A stretch of 64,000 bases of DNA from positions 1-64,000 of the forward strand of contig JAFROL010000001.1 of assembly GCA_017429685.1 (NCBI GenBank), in the 5' to 3' direction. Under the pieces are notes generated by a model, which was not told where the DNA came from, made no database searches, and was given only the letters and a program-made list of their open reading frames with translations. Below are positions 52,904 through 63,100 of this stretch, one piece after another (positions within the stretch are counted from its first letter, which is position 1; every line of letters begins with the position of its first letter). A program made the translations under genes and the position numbers. This DNA comes from Bacteroidales bacterium (GTDB lineage Bacteria; Bacteroidota; Bacteroidia; Bacteroidales; P3).

Positions 52904-54439
52904 CTATTTCGGCAAAAATACGTCAGCAGGCGAGGCAGGCCTACGGTCGGTCAGCCAGACGAATCCCGGAAGCAACTTTTCATCTTTTGGCAGTTTTTCC
53001 AAGGGATACATCTTCATATCGGGGCTGCCGAGAGTGACAAAGCGTCTCGGTTTACGGTCTTTGAAATAGATACGCATATCAGAACCGACGCCGGCATTGA
53101 CACCTATAAGCTGCCGCTGCTGACGGCCTGTACTGTCAACACCGTCTTCGTCCATCACATAATAAACCATCCGCGCCGAGCCTAATATATCCGCATACAA
53201 AGGGTCGCTTTTCAGGCAGTAGACATCAGCATTCCGGCCTTTTATCTGATTGTATTTCAACGAATCCACCTTCTCTATAGCAAGAACGCTGCCACGTAGT
53301 TTGACAAGCCTGACACCAACGCTGTCATAGTAGCAGCTGATGGTGTCCGCAAGACACTGGTAATCCTCATACCACACAACTGGGTTTTGATAGAGGGTTA
53401 TCAATGAGTCGGTTGCCGAGAAATAGAGCGAGTCGCACACAGCTTGGACATCGGCGCGGAAGACCCGTACGTTGCGATAGGCTTTGGCTGCTTCGAACTC
53501 CCTGATGTCGTTGTTGTATGCAAAAATCGTATCGGCGTGCAAATAGAGCGAGTCGCCTTTGCTTATATAAACAATCAAGGCAGAGTCCGTCACAAAGGAA
53601 TAGTGTTCCTCCTGATTGGTGATACCCTTCTTGCCTGCACAGATCACATCGTTCAGCGTGTCTACGATGACAACGTTGCCGTAGGCTTCTCCATACTCGG
53701 TATTGCCATTGAAAAAAAGCGTGTCAGCCTGCAGCCGTTTCTCGCGATCGGTAAGGCGAGTGGCTTTGAACGACTGAGCCTCACGGGAATTGGTATTATA
53801 TGTCCCGTCCTCGCTGTATACAGTCGACGAATCGCTGTAGATATATGTCGGTGAGATGAATATCGCCAAACAGGTCAACGTGTTGTAAAGCAATGTGTCG
53901 GTCTCGAGACGCGACGACGAGTCATAAAGGACCACATCGTCGAACAGATACAAATCACGCGTATCGGAATGATAATACCCCTTCTGACTGTCCATAACGG
54001 CACTATCGTGAACCGTGTGCCCCCAATGGAAATACGAGGCTGTAGCGGTGTTGCGGTCATAGCTTAGCAAATCCGATTTCAGCACCGTATGTCCATCGAT
54101 CAGCGTCACCGTATCGCCCCAGACATCAGCGATGCGGGTTGTGCCGTCATACACCGCCGTACCGCCAAAAAGCGTCGTTGTGTCGGTGATATAGATCGTC
54201 ACATTTCTGTGCGCCACGAAAATGTTGTTCTTCGTGTCAAACGAGGCCGAGTCGGTCACCAGCGTCATTCCGTCGTGCATAGCTCTGACATTCTGGTACA
54301 AGATCCACACGTCCGGATTTTGCGGGTCGCGCGTACCCATACCAGCGACGTATTCAATGACCTTCTGCGCACTAACGCAGGGGCACACAGCTACGAGCAC
54401 AAAAAGCAATACTATTATTTTCAGATAGTTACCTCGCAT
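52904..54439 (-). CDS. OstA-like / LptA-domain lipopolysaccharide transport protein
   Basis: A 511-residue exported protein; signal peptide MRGNYLKIIVLLFVLVAVCPCVSAQ. Repeated OstA-like beta-jellyroll units (DSASFDTKNNIFVAHRNVTIYITDTTTLFGGTAVYDGTTRIADVWGDTVTLIDGHTVLKSD...). Probably a periplasmic bridge component for LPS transport, or an LptD N-terminal-like protein without the barrel; the exact role in Bacteroidota is not settled. Followed by grpE after 84 bp. Confidence 0.85.
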   Translation of the reverse strand: MRGNYLKIIVLLFVLVAVCPCVSAQKVIEYVAGMGTRDPQNPDVWILYQNVRAMHDGMTLVTDSASFDTKNNIFVAHRNVTIYITDTTTLFGGTAVYDGTTRIADVWGDTVTLIDGHTVLKSDLLSYDRNTATASYFHWGHTVHDSAVMDSQKGYYHSDTRDLYLFDDVVLYDSSSRLETDTLLYNTLTCLAIFISPTYIYSDSSTVYSEDGTYNTNSREAQSFKATRLTDREKRLQADTLFFNGNTEYGEAYGNVVIVDTLNDVICAGKKGITNQEEHYSFVTDSALIVYISKGDSLYLHADTIFAYNNDIREFEAAKAYRNVRVFRADVQAVCDSLYFSATDSLITLYQNPVVWYEDYQCLADTISCYYDSVGVRLVKLRGSVLAIEKVDSLKYNQIKGRNADVYCLKSDPLYADILGSARMVYYVMDEDGVDSTGRQQRQLIGVNAGVGSDMRIYFKDRKPRRFVTLGSPDMKMYPLEKLPKDEKLLPGFVWLTDRRPASPADVFLPK

Positions 54440-54460
54440 TTTTCATAAGTATACAGAATG

Positions 54461-54468
54461 CAAAAATA
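54461..54468 (-). promoter_or_regulatory. Probable -7 element upstream of the OstA-like gene
   Basis: Reverse-strand TATTTTTG, 22 bp before the start codon. The -33 partner is weak. Confidence 0.45.
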
Positions 54469-54533
54469 CGAAAAAAAAGTAAAACAGACGACAGCAACTG
54501 CCGAAATACAATAATATGCTTTTATACAAGGCT

Positions 54534-56606
54534 TTACATTTTCATACGAGCTGCAACCCAAAACGTGCGGCCTGGCTGGGGAACTCCACCATAGTCGCGA
54601 TACTGGCAATCGAAAAGATTGCGCACATCGAAGGAGAGCGTAAACTTAGGGAATGCATATTCGAGCGAAGCGTTGAGAATATAAGCTTTGGGATATGGAT
54701 TCTTCGTGCCTTCAATATCCGCATATTCTCCCTCACGGTGGCGATAGTTGAAATCGCATTTAAGTCGCAGAGGTATATCACTATGGAACAACATCTTGGC
54801 CGGCTTCACAACCAGATACGCATTGCCCTTATGTCGCAAATAGTCCAAAGCATAACCGCTCACCATCCCTGCAGCATCTTGACGCTCTGAGCAATAGGAA
54901 TAACTTCCGCCTATCTCATCAACGCCCTTGCCGATATGCAGCATCACGGTCAGCTCCGCACCAAGGGCGTCAAGAACAGTATGGTTCATCGAATACCAAA
55001 TCTCTTCGTCGGGGCTACGTATCCAGTCAATGATATCGCGACCAGCACGATAGTATGCAGCCGTCAGCAACGCCAGACGACAACCGTCAAACGACGTAGT
55101 GTAACGTGCCTTCAGTTCGGCAGACAGACTGCGCTCACTATTCAAGTCAGGATTGGCTACCTGATTGACACTCTGATAATATAGATCGGTAAATGTGGGA
55201 ATACGGAACGTTCGTGTCAACGACAATCCAAAACGCCACCGCTGCAACGGCTGCCAAACGACGTCAAGCGAAGCTCCGTAGTTCGGACCAAAGGCGTTGC
55301 TGTAATTGCCCAGCAGGTCGGCCTCAGCGCTGCCGTTGACGAAATCGAGACGATAGCCTCCAAAAAAATTAGCCGAAAGGCGTGAAGCAAGATGGTTGTA
55401 CTCCGAAGGCTGCCGGCAAAGAATGAACTCGGTATCGGGCACGCCGAGCACACTGCTGACGATTCCTTCGCTGCGCACTTCAACACCCGCAAACAAGTCG
55501 CCTATACCAACACGACGTACAAGGCGACTACGGACTCCTGCTATTTCTGAAAGATGGTAGTTATGACCACTATACCACGAAGGGGCTTCCACCCTACCCT
55601 CGCGAAACAGTTCAAAGCGGTCGCTGTGCAAACGGCCATAGGCTGCGCTTTCAAGTCGTGCCTCTGTCCAGCGGTGCACGTTTGAGGCTGTGAGAGTAAC
55701 CGTACGCGTTGCCTCGAACTGGTCCGGATACGAAACGCTATAGAATGCCTGACTGCCAAAATCTTTCATCTGCGCTCCGGCAGCGAACGACCACATATCC
55801 CTTTCGCTCCGGCAATCTGACTGGAAATAAATGTTGGCCTGACGATAGTCGGTATTCTCCATATAGCCTTCGCTATGGGCAAAAGAGCCGGCAACGGTAT
55901 GCGTCCATCGTCTGCCTGCGACTGTGGCCAAGGCTGACAATTTGGCAGTCCCCTCCGACCCTGCGCCGACCTCGGCCATCAGTCGGTCTTGGGACTTCTC
56001 ATTGACGACAATATTTACAGCACCGCAGAAAGCCACGATGCCGCGCGAGAGAAGCATTGAAGGTGTAAGGATTTCGACGCGCTCCACCATCGTTATGTCA
56101 ATTGGAATATCCATAAGATGATGGCCGGTTTGTGCGTCGCTGAGATTGATGCCGTTGACGAGCACAAGCATCTGGTCGAATGAGCCGCCGCGCATCGAAA
56201 GGTCGCCCTGTACATCACCCGTACCTCGGACCCGGAGATCGACCCCGGCGACAAGTGTCAGCAAATCGCCGACAGAATGAATTGTGTGGTTTGAAATGTC
56301 TTGTGCAGTAAGCACAACCGCAGGCTCTGCGGTGGTCTGCGACGATGTGGCCTGAGCCACAATCTGCACCGTCGGCAGCGATAATTCCTCGATCGGGTCC
56401 TCCTCCTGCGCCGCAGCCATCTCTGGCATCAGGAAAAGCGATGCCAAAACAACGGCAGCCGACTTGCGAAGCTGTCGGTCGGCAATGTACGACGCCAAAC
56501 GGCCAATAGTCACTTCACGGTGCAGCGAATTAAAAACTGCATACGAGGCGCGACAGAATCGGCGAAAGCGGAACGGAACCGAGGATACTTTTTTTGGTTT
56601 GAACAT
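54534..56606 (-). CDS. BtuB-like TonB-dependent receptor with extended N-terminus
   Basis: A 690-residue outer-membrane receptor. The N-terminus is unusually long before the signal peptide core: FRFRRFCRASYAVFNSLHREVTIGRLASYIADRQL (residues about 12-46) matches the extended leader found in many Bacteroidota receptors of the BtuB-like group (conserved YAVFxSLxREVxIG). After cleavage near AAAQEEDP the plug begins (LPTVQIVAQA; DLSMRGGSFDQMLVLVNGINLSDAQTGHH). The barrel ends QYRDYGGVPQPGRTFWVAARMKM. Possibly imports cobalamin for KamDE, but this is inferred from the leader and plug only. No B12 riboswitch upstream. Confidence 0.85.
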   Translation of the reverse strand: MFKPKKVSSVPFRFRRFCRASYAVFNSLHREVTIGRLASYIADRQLRKSAAVVLASLFLMPEMAAAQEEDPIEELSLPTVQIVAQATSSQTTAEPAVVLTAQDISNHTIHSVGDLLTLVAGVDLRVRGTGDVQGDLSMRGGSFDQMLVLVNGINLSDAQTGHHLMDIPIDITMVERVEILTPSMLLSRGIVAFCGAVNIVVNEKSQDRLMAEVGAGSEGTAKLSALATVAGRRWTHTVAGSFAHSEGYMENTDYRQANIYFQSDCRSERDMWSFAAGAQMKDFGSQAFYSVSYPDQFEATRTVTLTASNVHRWTEARLESAAYGRLHSDRFELFREGRVEAPSWYSGHNYHLSEIAGVRSRLVRRVGIGDLFAGVEVRSEGIVSSVLGVPDTEFILCRQPSEYNHLASRLSANFFGGYRLDFVNGSAEADLLGNYSNAFGPNYGASLDVVWQPLQRWRFGLSLTRTFRIPTFTDLYYQSVNQVANPDLNSERSLSAELKARYTTSFDGCRLALLTAAYYRAGRDIIDWIRSPDEEIWYSMNHTVLDALGAELTVMLHIGKGVDEIGGSYSYCSERQDAAGMVSGYALDYLRHKGNAYLVVKPAKMLFHSDIPLRLKCDFNYRHREGEYADIEGTKNPYPKAYILNASLEYAFPKFTLSFDVRNLFDCQYRDYGGVPQPGRTFWVAARMKM

Positions 56607-56738
56607 AGTTGATTGAGTTAGTTAATATTGATTTAAAGAATTATTAGTTTCAAAACGAAGTATCATAATAATACCTTCGATTTGCTTTATTCTTTTCAAA
56701 TCCAAGATAGAGTAAATCTGTATCCTTTTGTAAAACAA

Positions 56739-56763
56739 AGGAAGACCCTATGCGGGTCTTCCT
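56739..56763 (-). terminator. Terminator after the gldJ-like gene
   Basis: Perfect 10-bp stem AGGAAGACCC / GGGTCTTCCT with a 5-nt loop, followed by TTTGTTTT on the reverse strand, 28 bp after the gldJ-like stop. Confidence 0.85.
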
Positions 56764-56790
56764 ATATCGTAAAACACAATCCTGTGTTTC

Positions 56791-58341
56791 TTATTTTCCG
56801 GCACGGGGTCCTAAGCGGTCCATAGCGCAACGGAATCCAATCCAGGATGTAGAACGCTCCTGCTCATAGAAGCGGCGGGTACCTGCCTGCATCCAGTAGG
56901 CACGATCGTTCCACGAACCACCCTTTACAACGCGGACCTTATTGCTCAACAGCGAGGTTACGTTGCGTTGGTTGGCCACGTTGCGACGGTACATCATATT
57001 GGTGACACTGTCAGGATTGGTAAGGCTGTTTTCCTCACTAACACCTGCTTCGTCTTCTTCGTCGCCCGTAGCAACCCACTCTGTAATGCTCGAATTGTTG
57101 GTGTAGTCATAAATGTTCGAAGCATAGTCACCATCCAGATAGTTGATGTTGTCTGCCTGACGATAGTTGCGACGGTTCAGGTCGTCGTCAACGTTCTTAT
57201 AGATGATGCTACCAGTGGTGTCGTTGATAGCAATTTCTTCGTCAATATAGGTCGGTGTACGGTAAACGTTGCCTCGGAATGGGTTCTGATCCTCGCCACC
57301 GACGGGATTCTGATCCTTACGATAGACGTCCATACACCATTCGCTGACGTTGCCAGCCATATTGTACAGACCGTAGTCGTTGGGGAAGTACCACTTGACG
57401 GGGCAGGTATAGTCCCAACCGTCGTTCAAGTTGCCGGCAACGCCCATAGCGTCGCCACGGCTGCGCTTGAAGTTGGCAAGGAACTGACCATAATATTTTT
57501 TGTTGGCAGAACGCACGCTCGAACCAGCCCACGGATAGGTCTTGTGCTCGACGATACGCTCATCGTAGGTGTTGCCGACCATACCCAAAGCGGCGAATTC
57601 CCATTCTGCCTCGGTGGGCAGACGATAGTAAGGTACAAGGATACCGTCCTCGCGACGCACCTGACGAGGCTCGCCACCGGCACTGGGATCAAGGTTCTCA
57701 AGCTCGTTTTTCGACTCTCCACGATACTGACCAGCCAGGTAGACATCGGTCTGGAAGGCCGTTTCGCCTCGCAAGTCGGTAAGGTCAAGGACTATGATAC
57801 CTTTGTCGACAAGAATCTTCTCATTGACGCGGTCGGTACGCCAGATGCAGTATTTCTGAGCCTGCTCCCAGCTGACTCCGACAACAGGATACTGGTCGTA
57901 GATGGGACTCTGGAAATAATAGTCCACAAAGCCCTCGCGCCAAGCCAGCTTGTCACGCCAGCAGTTGGTATCGGGATATATGGCACGCACGCGCTCGGGA
58001 TATTCTTCGCCATAGGCGCGTTTCATCCAATATACATATTCGCGATACATCTGGTTGGTCACCTCGGTCTCGTCCATATAGAACGAAGAAACTGTGACAT
58101 TGTGAGCCACATTGTTCCACTGGTAACGCGAGTCGTCCGACACACGTCCCATCGTGAAGGCACCGCCTTCGATAAACACAAGGCCGGGAGCCGTAATCTG
58201 CTCGTTATAATCAGATACTTCAAATCCGCCCCATTCCGGGTCGTTGTAGTTCCAACCCGTGGCAGCCGATTTCTGCTTGCTGCAGCCCGTGATGACCAGG
58301 GCGGCGACTAACAGTAGAGATGCGATTTTGACGTTTTTCAT
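56791..58341 (-). CDS. gldJ: GldJ/GldK-like T9SS lipoprotein
   Basis: A 516-residue lipoprotein (lipobox ALVITGC, Cys near residue 20) with a sulfatase-modifying-factor (FGE/SUMF1) fold: GLVFIEGGAFTMGRVSDDSRYQWNN, MDETEVTNQMYREYVYWMK, YRLPTEAEWEFAALG, and C-terminal VRVVKGGSWNDRAYWMQAGTRRFYEQERSTSWIGFRCAMD. This lipoprotein family includes GldK and GldJ of the type IX secretion/gliding machinery. Length and position next to porU favour GldJ over GldK (in Flavobacterium johnsoniae gldJ sits beside porU/porV). Lies downstream of the porP/sprF-like gene. Confidence 0.85.
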   Translation of the reverse strand: MKNVKIASLLLVAALVITGCSKQKSAATGWNYNDPEWGGFEVSDYNEQITAPGLVFIEGGAFTMGRVSDDSRYQWNNVAHNVTVSSFYMDETEVTNQMYREYVYWMKRAYGEEYPERVRAIYPDTNCWRDKLAWREGFVDYYFQSPIYDQYPVVGVSWEQAQKYCIWRTDRVNEKILVDKGIIVLDLTDLRGETAFQTDVYLAGQYRGESKNELENLDPSAGGEPRQVRREDGILVPYYRLPTEAEWEFAALGMVGNTYDERIVEHKTYPWAGSSVRSANKKYYGQFLANFKRSRGDAMGVAGNLNDGWDYTCPVKWYFPNDYGLYNMAGNVSEWCMDVYRKDQNPVGGEDQNPFRGNVYRTPTYIDEEIAINDTTGSIIYKNVDDDLNRRNYRQADNINYLDGDYASNIYDYTNNSSITEWVATGDEEDEAGVSEENSLTNPDSVTNMMYRRNVANQRNVTSLLSNKVRVVKGGSWNDRAYWMQAGTRRFYEQERSTSWIGFRCAMDRLGPRAGK

Positions 58342-58475
58342 AATATAATATAGAATTTTATTTTATCCTTTTTATACGGTGATTTTGAAATAAAGTTTCG
58401 TTTCTTTTGTTATTTTCCACAAACCAACTGTCTATCAAGCTAAAGCAACGCCTATGACAGAACATTCAACAGTTT

Positions 58476-59480
58476 TCAGAACGACGGGCAGCGGATAGCT
58501 TTGACCTTGTGTTTCTTCTCGGGGCAAGGCAACAGGATGCCCACCGAAATCTCGTGAGCTCCGGAGGTGTTGTTTGCCAGCTTCGACACAGTCACATCAT
58601 AGCTGTAACCGATTTTGAAATAGTCCTGCTGGAAACCCACCTGAAAAATGAAAGCATCAGCATTCTCGATACCGTTGCGGAACCAAACGCCAACAAGGAA
58701 AGGCATCCAGTCGAGGTTGAGACCATAGCTGAAGGTGTGGAATCCGGCCTGATACTGATAAATGAAATTAGGCGACAGAACCGGGGTGCCGAGACCCAGC
58801 GACGAGGTGCGGCGCGCCTCCTCCGAAATGTTGATAAGGGCTCCGACATTGCCAGTAAACTTGATTGGCATCTTGGCAACGCCATAAAAACCATTGCTGG
58901 GCTGAGTAAGATGCGATGCGGCAAAACCTGCATACCACGACGAGCCGTAAATCAGCGCACCCGCATCGAAATCAAGATACCACACATTGGTGTGTTCAGG
59001 CATCTGGGCCGAAGTCATACCGGTATATCCGTTGACGATGTCAATCATATCAGGGAAGCGCAATTCGCTCCAATTCAGGCTTGTATTGGCAACACCAGCC
59101 TTAAGGCCGGCATTGACCCACAGGTCGCGGGCCAGCTGGAAGCGGAAAGCATACATAGCCGTCAGGGCCGTCGTTGTCAAAGCGCCGTGGTCACCTTGGC
59201 GGTCGGTCATCAGCTGAGCACCGATGCCGCCGTGGAGTGCATCAATATACTGGTCGTATGATGCCGACAGCGTGGTATAGGCACTGACAAGGGCAGGCCA
59301 CTGCTGGCGATAGTTAAGCGCAATACGCGGGCAAACTTTAGAACCAGCGAATGCAGGATTCATATACAGAGGATTGGCATAGAACTGCGAAAATGACACA
59401 TCCATCTGCGCACGAACGCCTTGGATACCGCCAAACAAAACGGCGGTCAGAATGACAATTTTTGAAAGTCTCTTCATCAT
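58476..59480 (-). CDS. PorP/SprF-family type IX secretion protein
   Basis: A 334-residue outer-membrane protein with signal peptide (cleavage after GVRAQ). Diagnostic opening of the family: MDVSFSQFYANPLYMNPAFAGSKVCPRIALNYRQQWPAL. The barrel continues to DYFKIGYSYDVTVSKLANNTSGAHEISVGILL. PorP/SprF proteins anchor T9SS-exported adhesins to the outer membrane. Cotranscribed with the gldJ-like gene (135-bp gap). Confidence 0.93.
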   Translation of the reverse strand: MMKRLSKIVILTAVLFGGIQGVRAQMDVSFSQFYANPLYMNPAFAGSKVCPRIALNYRQQWPALVSAYTTLSASYDQYIDALHGGIGAQLMTDRQGDHGALTTTALTAMYAFRFQLARDLWVNAGLKAGVANTSLNWSELRFPDMIDIVNGYTGMTSAQMPEHTNVWYLDFDAGALIYGSSWYAGFAASHLTQPSNGFYGVAKMPIKFTGNVGALINISEEARRTSSLGLGTPVLSPNFIYQYQAGFHTFSYGLNLDWMPFLVGVWFRNGIENADAFIFQVGFQQDYFKIGYSYDVTVSKLANNTSGAHEISVGILLPCPEKKHKVKAIRCPSF

Positions 59481-59800
59481 ATAATCAGTATATAAATGAG
59501 CCTAAAATTAATTGGCAATATTACGAATTTTATTTCAAACAAAAGCATATTTCGCTAAAAAAAATTACAATACACACGTTATCAGTATATTATTTTTAAA
59601 CACACCTATTATTTCGCTCTAAAAAACAGCAATGTTTTTTTCGAAAAAAATAAAAATTGAACCATTTTGCAATATACCACATATGCATTGCAACTGCCCA
59701 ACAAAGCTATGTTTTCAACCTCGGCTCCACGCCACCGGACTGGAGAGGTCGTACCCACCCCGACCCCTACCCTTACCACAGTCGCATACAGAGCAGTTCC

Positions 59801-59845
59801 AAATGTTAAAACAGCACAAAGAGACAACGCCCATATTTAACATTT
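59801..59845. promoter_or_regulatory. Inverted AAATGTTAAA half-sites
   Basis: AAATGTTAAA at 59801-59810 and its reverse complement TTTAACATTT at 59836-59845, separated by 25 bp. The same 10-mer forms a tight palindrome at 60006-60026. Confidence 0.5.
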
Positions 59846-60005
59846 ACGAAAGACCAATCATCTTTTACCGGAGAAAAACAAGATAAAAGTTTGGTAAAAC
59901 TTTGAGTGAACTTTGATAAGAAGATAATACTGGTTATCAACCGATTTTAAATAGCGGTTTTGGGGTGCGATTTGGTCTTTTCGAACCTGTTTTGCACTAT
60001 TCGGA

Positions 60006-60026
60006 AAATGTTAAAATTTAACATTT
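60006..60026. promoter_or_regulatory. Perfect palindrome upstream of porU
   Basis: AAATGTTAAA-A-TTTAACATTT, two 10-bp arms around one base, 112 bp upstream of the porU start. Operator-like; the regulator is unknown. Confidence 0.55.
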
Positions 60027-60137
60027 GATGCAGCTGAAAAAAAACAGTCTGGCAACGACACAATATTTTTCGACAAACATCGTTTTACAGAGAATATAAT
60101 ATATAGGCCCTAAGGGGCATAAACAAATCATTTGTCA

Positions 60138-63100
60138 ATGACCAACTTTCACAAAACACTGACCGTCATAACATTGCTATCCGCCATCAACATCGCACAG
60201 GCTCAATATGCAGCCCACTCGGTGTTGGCCGAAGGACAATGGTGGAAAATAGGCATCGCCGATGCCGGCATCTACAAGGTTGGAGCCGCCGACATCGAGA
60301 GTCTGAGGGGTTGCACCATAGCCGACATTGCTCTCTATGGCCAGCAAGGCGGTCTGTTGGCCACCAGCAACAGCCAATGGCGACCGGACGACCTGGCTGA
60401 AATCCCCATCCAGGTTGTAGACAACAACGGCAATGGCACATTCGACGAGAACGACTATGTCGCATTCTACGCCTCGGGTCCTGACCGATGGGAATACAAG
60501 ACTGATTTCAACTGTTTTAAGCACGTCACCCACCCCTATTCAACATACACATATGTATTTCTGACAATAAACACGGGGAATCACAAGCGCATAGCTGCAA
60601 GCCAACCACTTACACCGACTGGGGCGACTGTAACCACTTGCCACAGCGTAACATACCACGAAACAGACTCCTACAACACCCACAAGTCTGGCCAGATATG
60701 GGTCGGCGAACGGTTTGCTGGTGGAAACAACCAGCAAAACATCAGCCTCACCCTTCCCGCAGCACCAGTAGGCACTGTCAAGCTACGTTACGCACTTGCC
60801 TCTATTTCAACTGCATCAAGCTCGTTCAAAATGTCGATGAACGGCATCACACGCGACATCTATTTCAACAACGGCACCCCCTACAAAACGGGCTACGAAG
60901 AATTCAACAGCAACGGCAGCAGCACGCTAACCATCTCGCTCACATACAACTACAGCGAAAGTATGGCAACTGGCTACCTTGACTATATCGAGATTGACGC
61001 AGAGACACCGATGACGCTTAACGGCAACGCAACAGAAATGCACACCGAACCCTCTGAAGGCGCAGCAACAAGTTACAAAATCAGCGGAACAAACTCACAG
61101 ACACGCGTTTGGGACGTCACCCGATTCGACAGCATCGCCGAAATGGACGTCACGCACAGCGGTTCAACGCTGACATTTGTTGGCAAAGCCGACCAATGGA
61201 GAACATACATTGCTTTCAACGCAAATGCCTTGCGCTCACCCAATTCCATTGCCTCCATCGCAAACCAGGACCTGCACGGCGCTGACGGTGCCGAACTGGT
61301 GATCGTATGCCATCCGTCGCTTTCGGAACAAGCTTTGCAATTGGCATCGCTTCACAGCATAAACGACAACATCGATGTGCTTGTTGTCACACAAGACCAG
61401 GTTTTCAACGAGTTCAGTTCCGGACAGAAAGACCCGATGGCCATACGTCAGATGCTCAGAATGATGCGCCAGCGCGCAATGAACGACAACAGCATCGCCG
61501 CGCCACGCCATCTGCTCCTGTTCGGAAAGGGAACATACGATAATAAAAACCTGAAAAACAACAGTCTGACAACAGTCGTGACATATCAGACCACAACATC
61601 GTTCGACGACGACGGTGCCTCGATGGCCACCGACGACATATTCACGTATCTTGATGACAACGAGGATGTAAACAGTGGAGCGACAATGGATGTATCGGTA
61701 GGTCGCATCCCTGCAAAAAACGCCGCCGATGCCAACCATCTCGTCAGCAAGATAGAACAATATATGATGCGCAGCGACCTGCTGAGCGACAATATCCGCG
61801 GCGACTGGCGCAACTGCGTGGCCCTGCTGGCCGATGATGCCGACCCAAGCTGCGGCGCCGACACCAACTTCACCTCATCTTCCGAATACATATCAAGAAG
61901 AATTACAGCCAATTATCCACAGTTCACCATAGACAAGATTTATGCCGACGCATATGTACAGCAGTCGGGTGCCGACGGCTCGTTCTATCCCGACGTGAAC
62001 AACGCACTGAAACGCAGAATGGACTATGGTTGTCTGTTGCTTAACTATATCGGACACGGATCGTCGCAATACATTGGGACCGAACGTTATATGATGAAAA
62101 ACGACATTGCCGGATACGCGAATCGCTCACAACTGCCGTTTTTCGTCACCAGCACCTGCACCTTTGGACGCTATGACGACCCCGACGAGACGTGTGGAGC
62201 AGAAGAATTCCTGCTTGCCGACGGCGCCGGCATCGCCTGCCTGGCTGCAAGCAGACCGATATCTCACATCAGAGACGTAAATGCCGACATTGTGCTCGAA
62301 TCGCTGAATCCCGAACACACGATAGGCGAAGCAATACGCACAGCCAAAAACCGACGCACCACGACACAGGCTCTGACACTGATGGGCGACCCGGCGCTGC
62401 GGCTCAGTCACCCCACACACCGCGTAGTGGTGACATCCATCAACGGACGCACCGTCGACACCCTCTGCGGCGACACCGCGCTGGTACTTTCGTCGGTGAC
62501 TGTAGAGGGCGAAATCCGCGATGCCAGCGGAGCACTGGTCGACGACTTCGACGGAGTGGTGTTTCCTGAAGTCTACGACCGCCCCAAACAGTCGCAAACT
62601 CTGGCCAACGACAACGAAGGCTATGAAGTTGGATATACACTGCAAAACAGCCTCTTGTACAAAGGTCGCACATCCGTCAGCGGAGGCAAGTTCAGCTACC
62701 GATTCATTGTTCCGCGCGACGTGGCGTACAAGTTCGACAAGGCACGCTTGGCCCATTATGCCAAAAGCACAACGGAAGACGCCTGCGGCGCCTACGGCAA
62801 CCTGTGGTTAGGAGGATTCGACGAGAGTGTTGCAATAAACGAAACCCGCCCGGAGATAAAGCTGTATATGAACGACACCACGTTCCGCAACGGCGGCATC
62901 ACCGACGCCAACCCCACCCTGTTGGCGATGCTTTACGACGAGATAGGCATCAACGCCGTAGGCAGCGGACTTGGGCACGACATCACGGCCGTGGTCGATG
63001 GCAACCCCAACAACCTACTTACGCTCAACGACTTCTACGAGACAGACATCACCGACGAACATTACGGCACCATACGCTACAAAATGACAGGCCTGGAACC

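Larger units (their letters stand above)
59481..60137. other. 657-bp divergent T9SS intergenic region
   Basis: No gene found. AT-rich. Contains inverted copies of AAATGTTAAA: half-sites at 59801-59810 and 59836-59845, and a perfect palindrome at 60006-60026. A small GGCCC-TAA-GGGGC hairpin is near 60107. Likely carries promoters for both porP-gldJ and porU-porV. Confidence 0.7.

Noticed and set aside
56607..56790. Cobalamin riboswitch upstream of the BtuB-like receptor
   Set aside because: Only a simple terminator and AT-rich DNA are visible in 184 bp; no B12 box.
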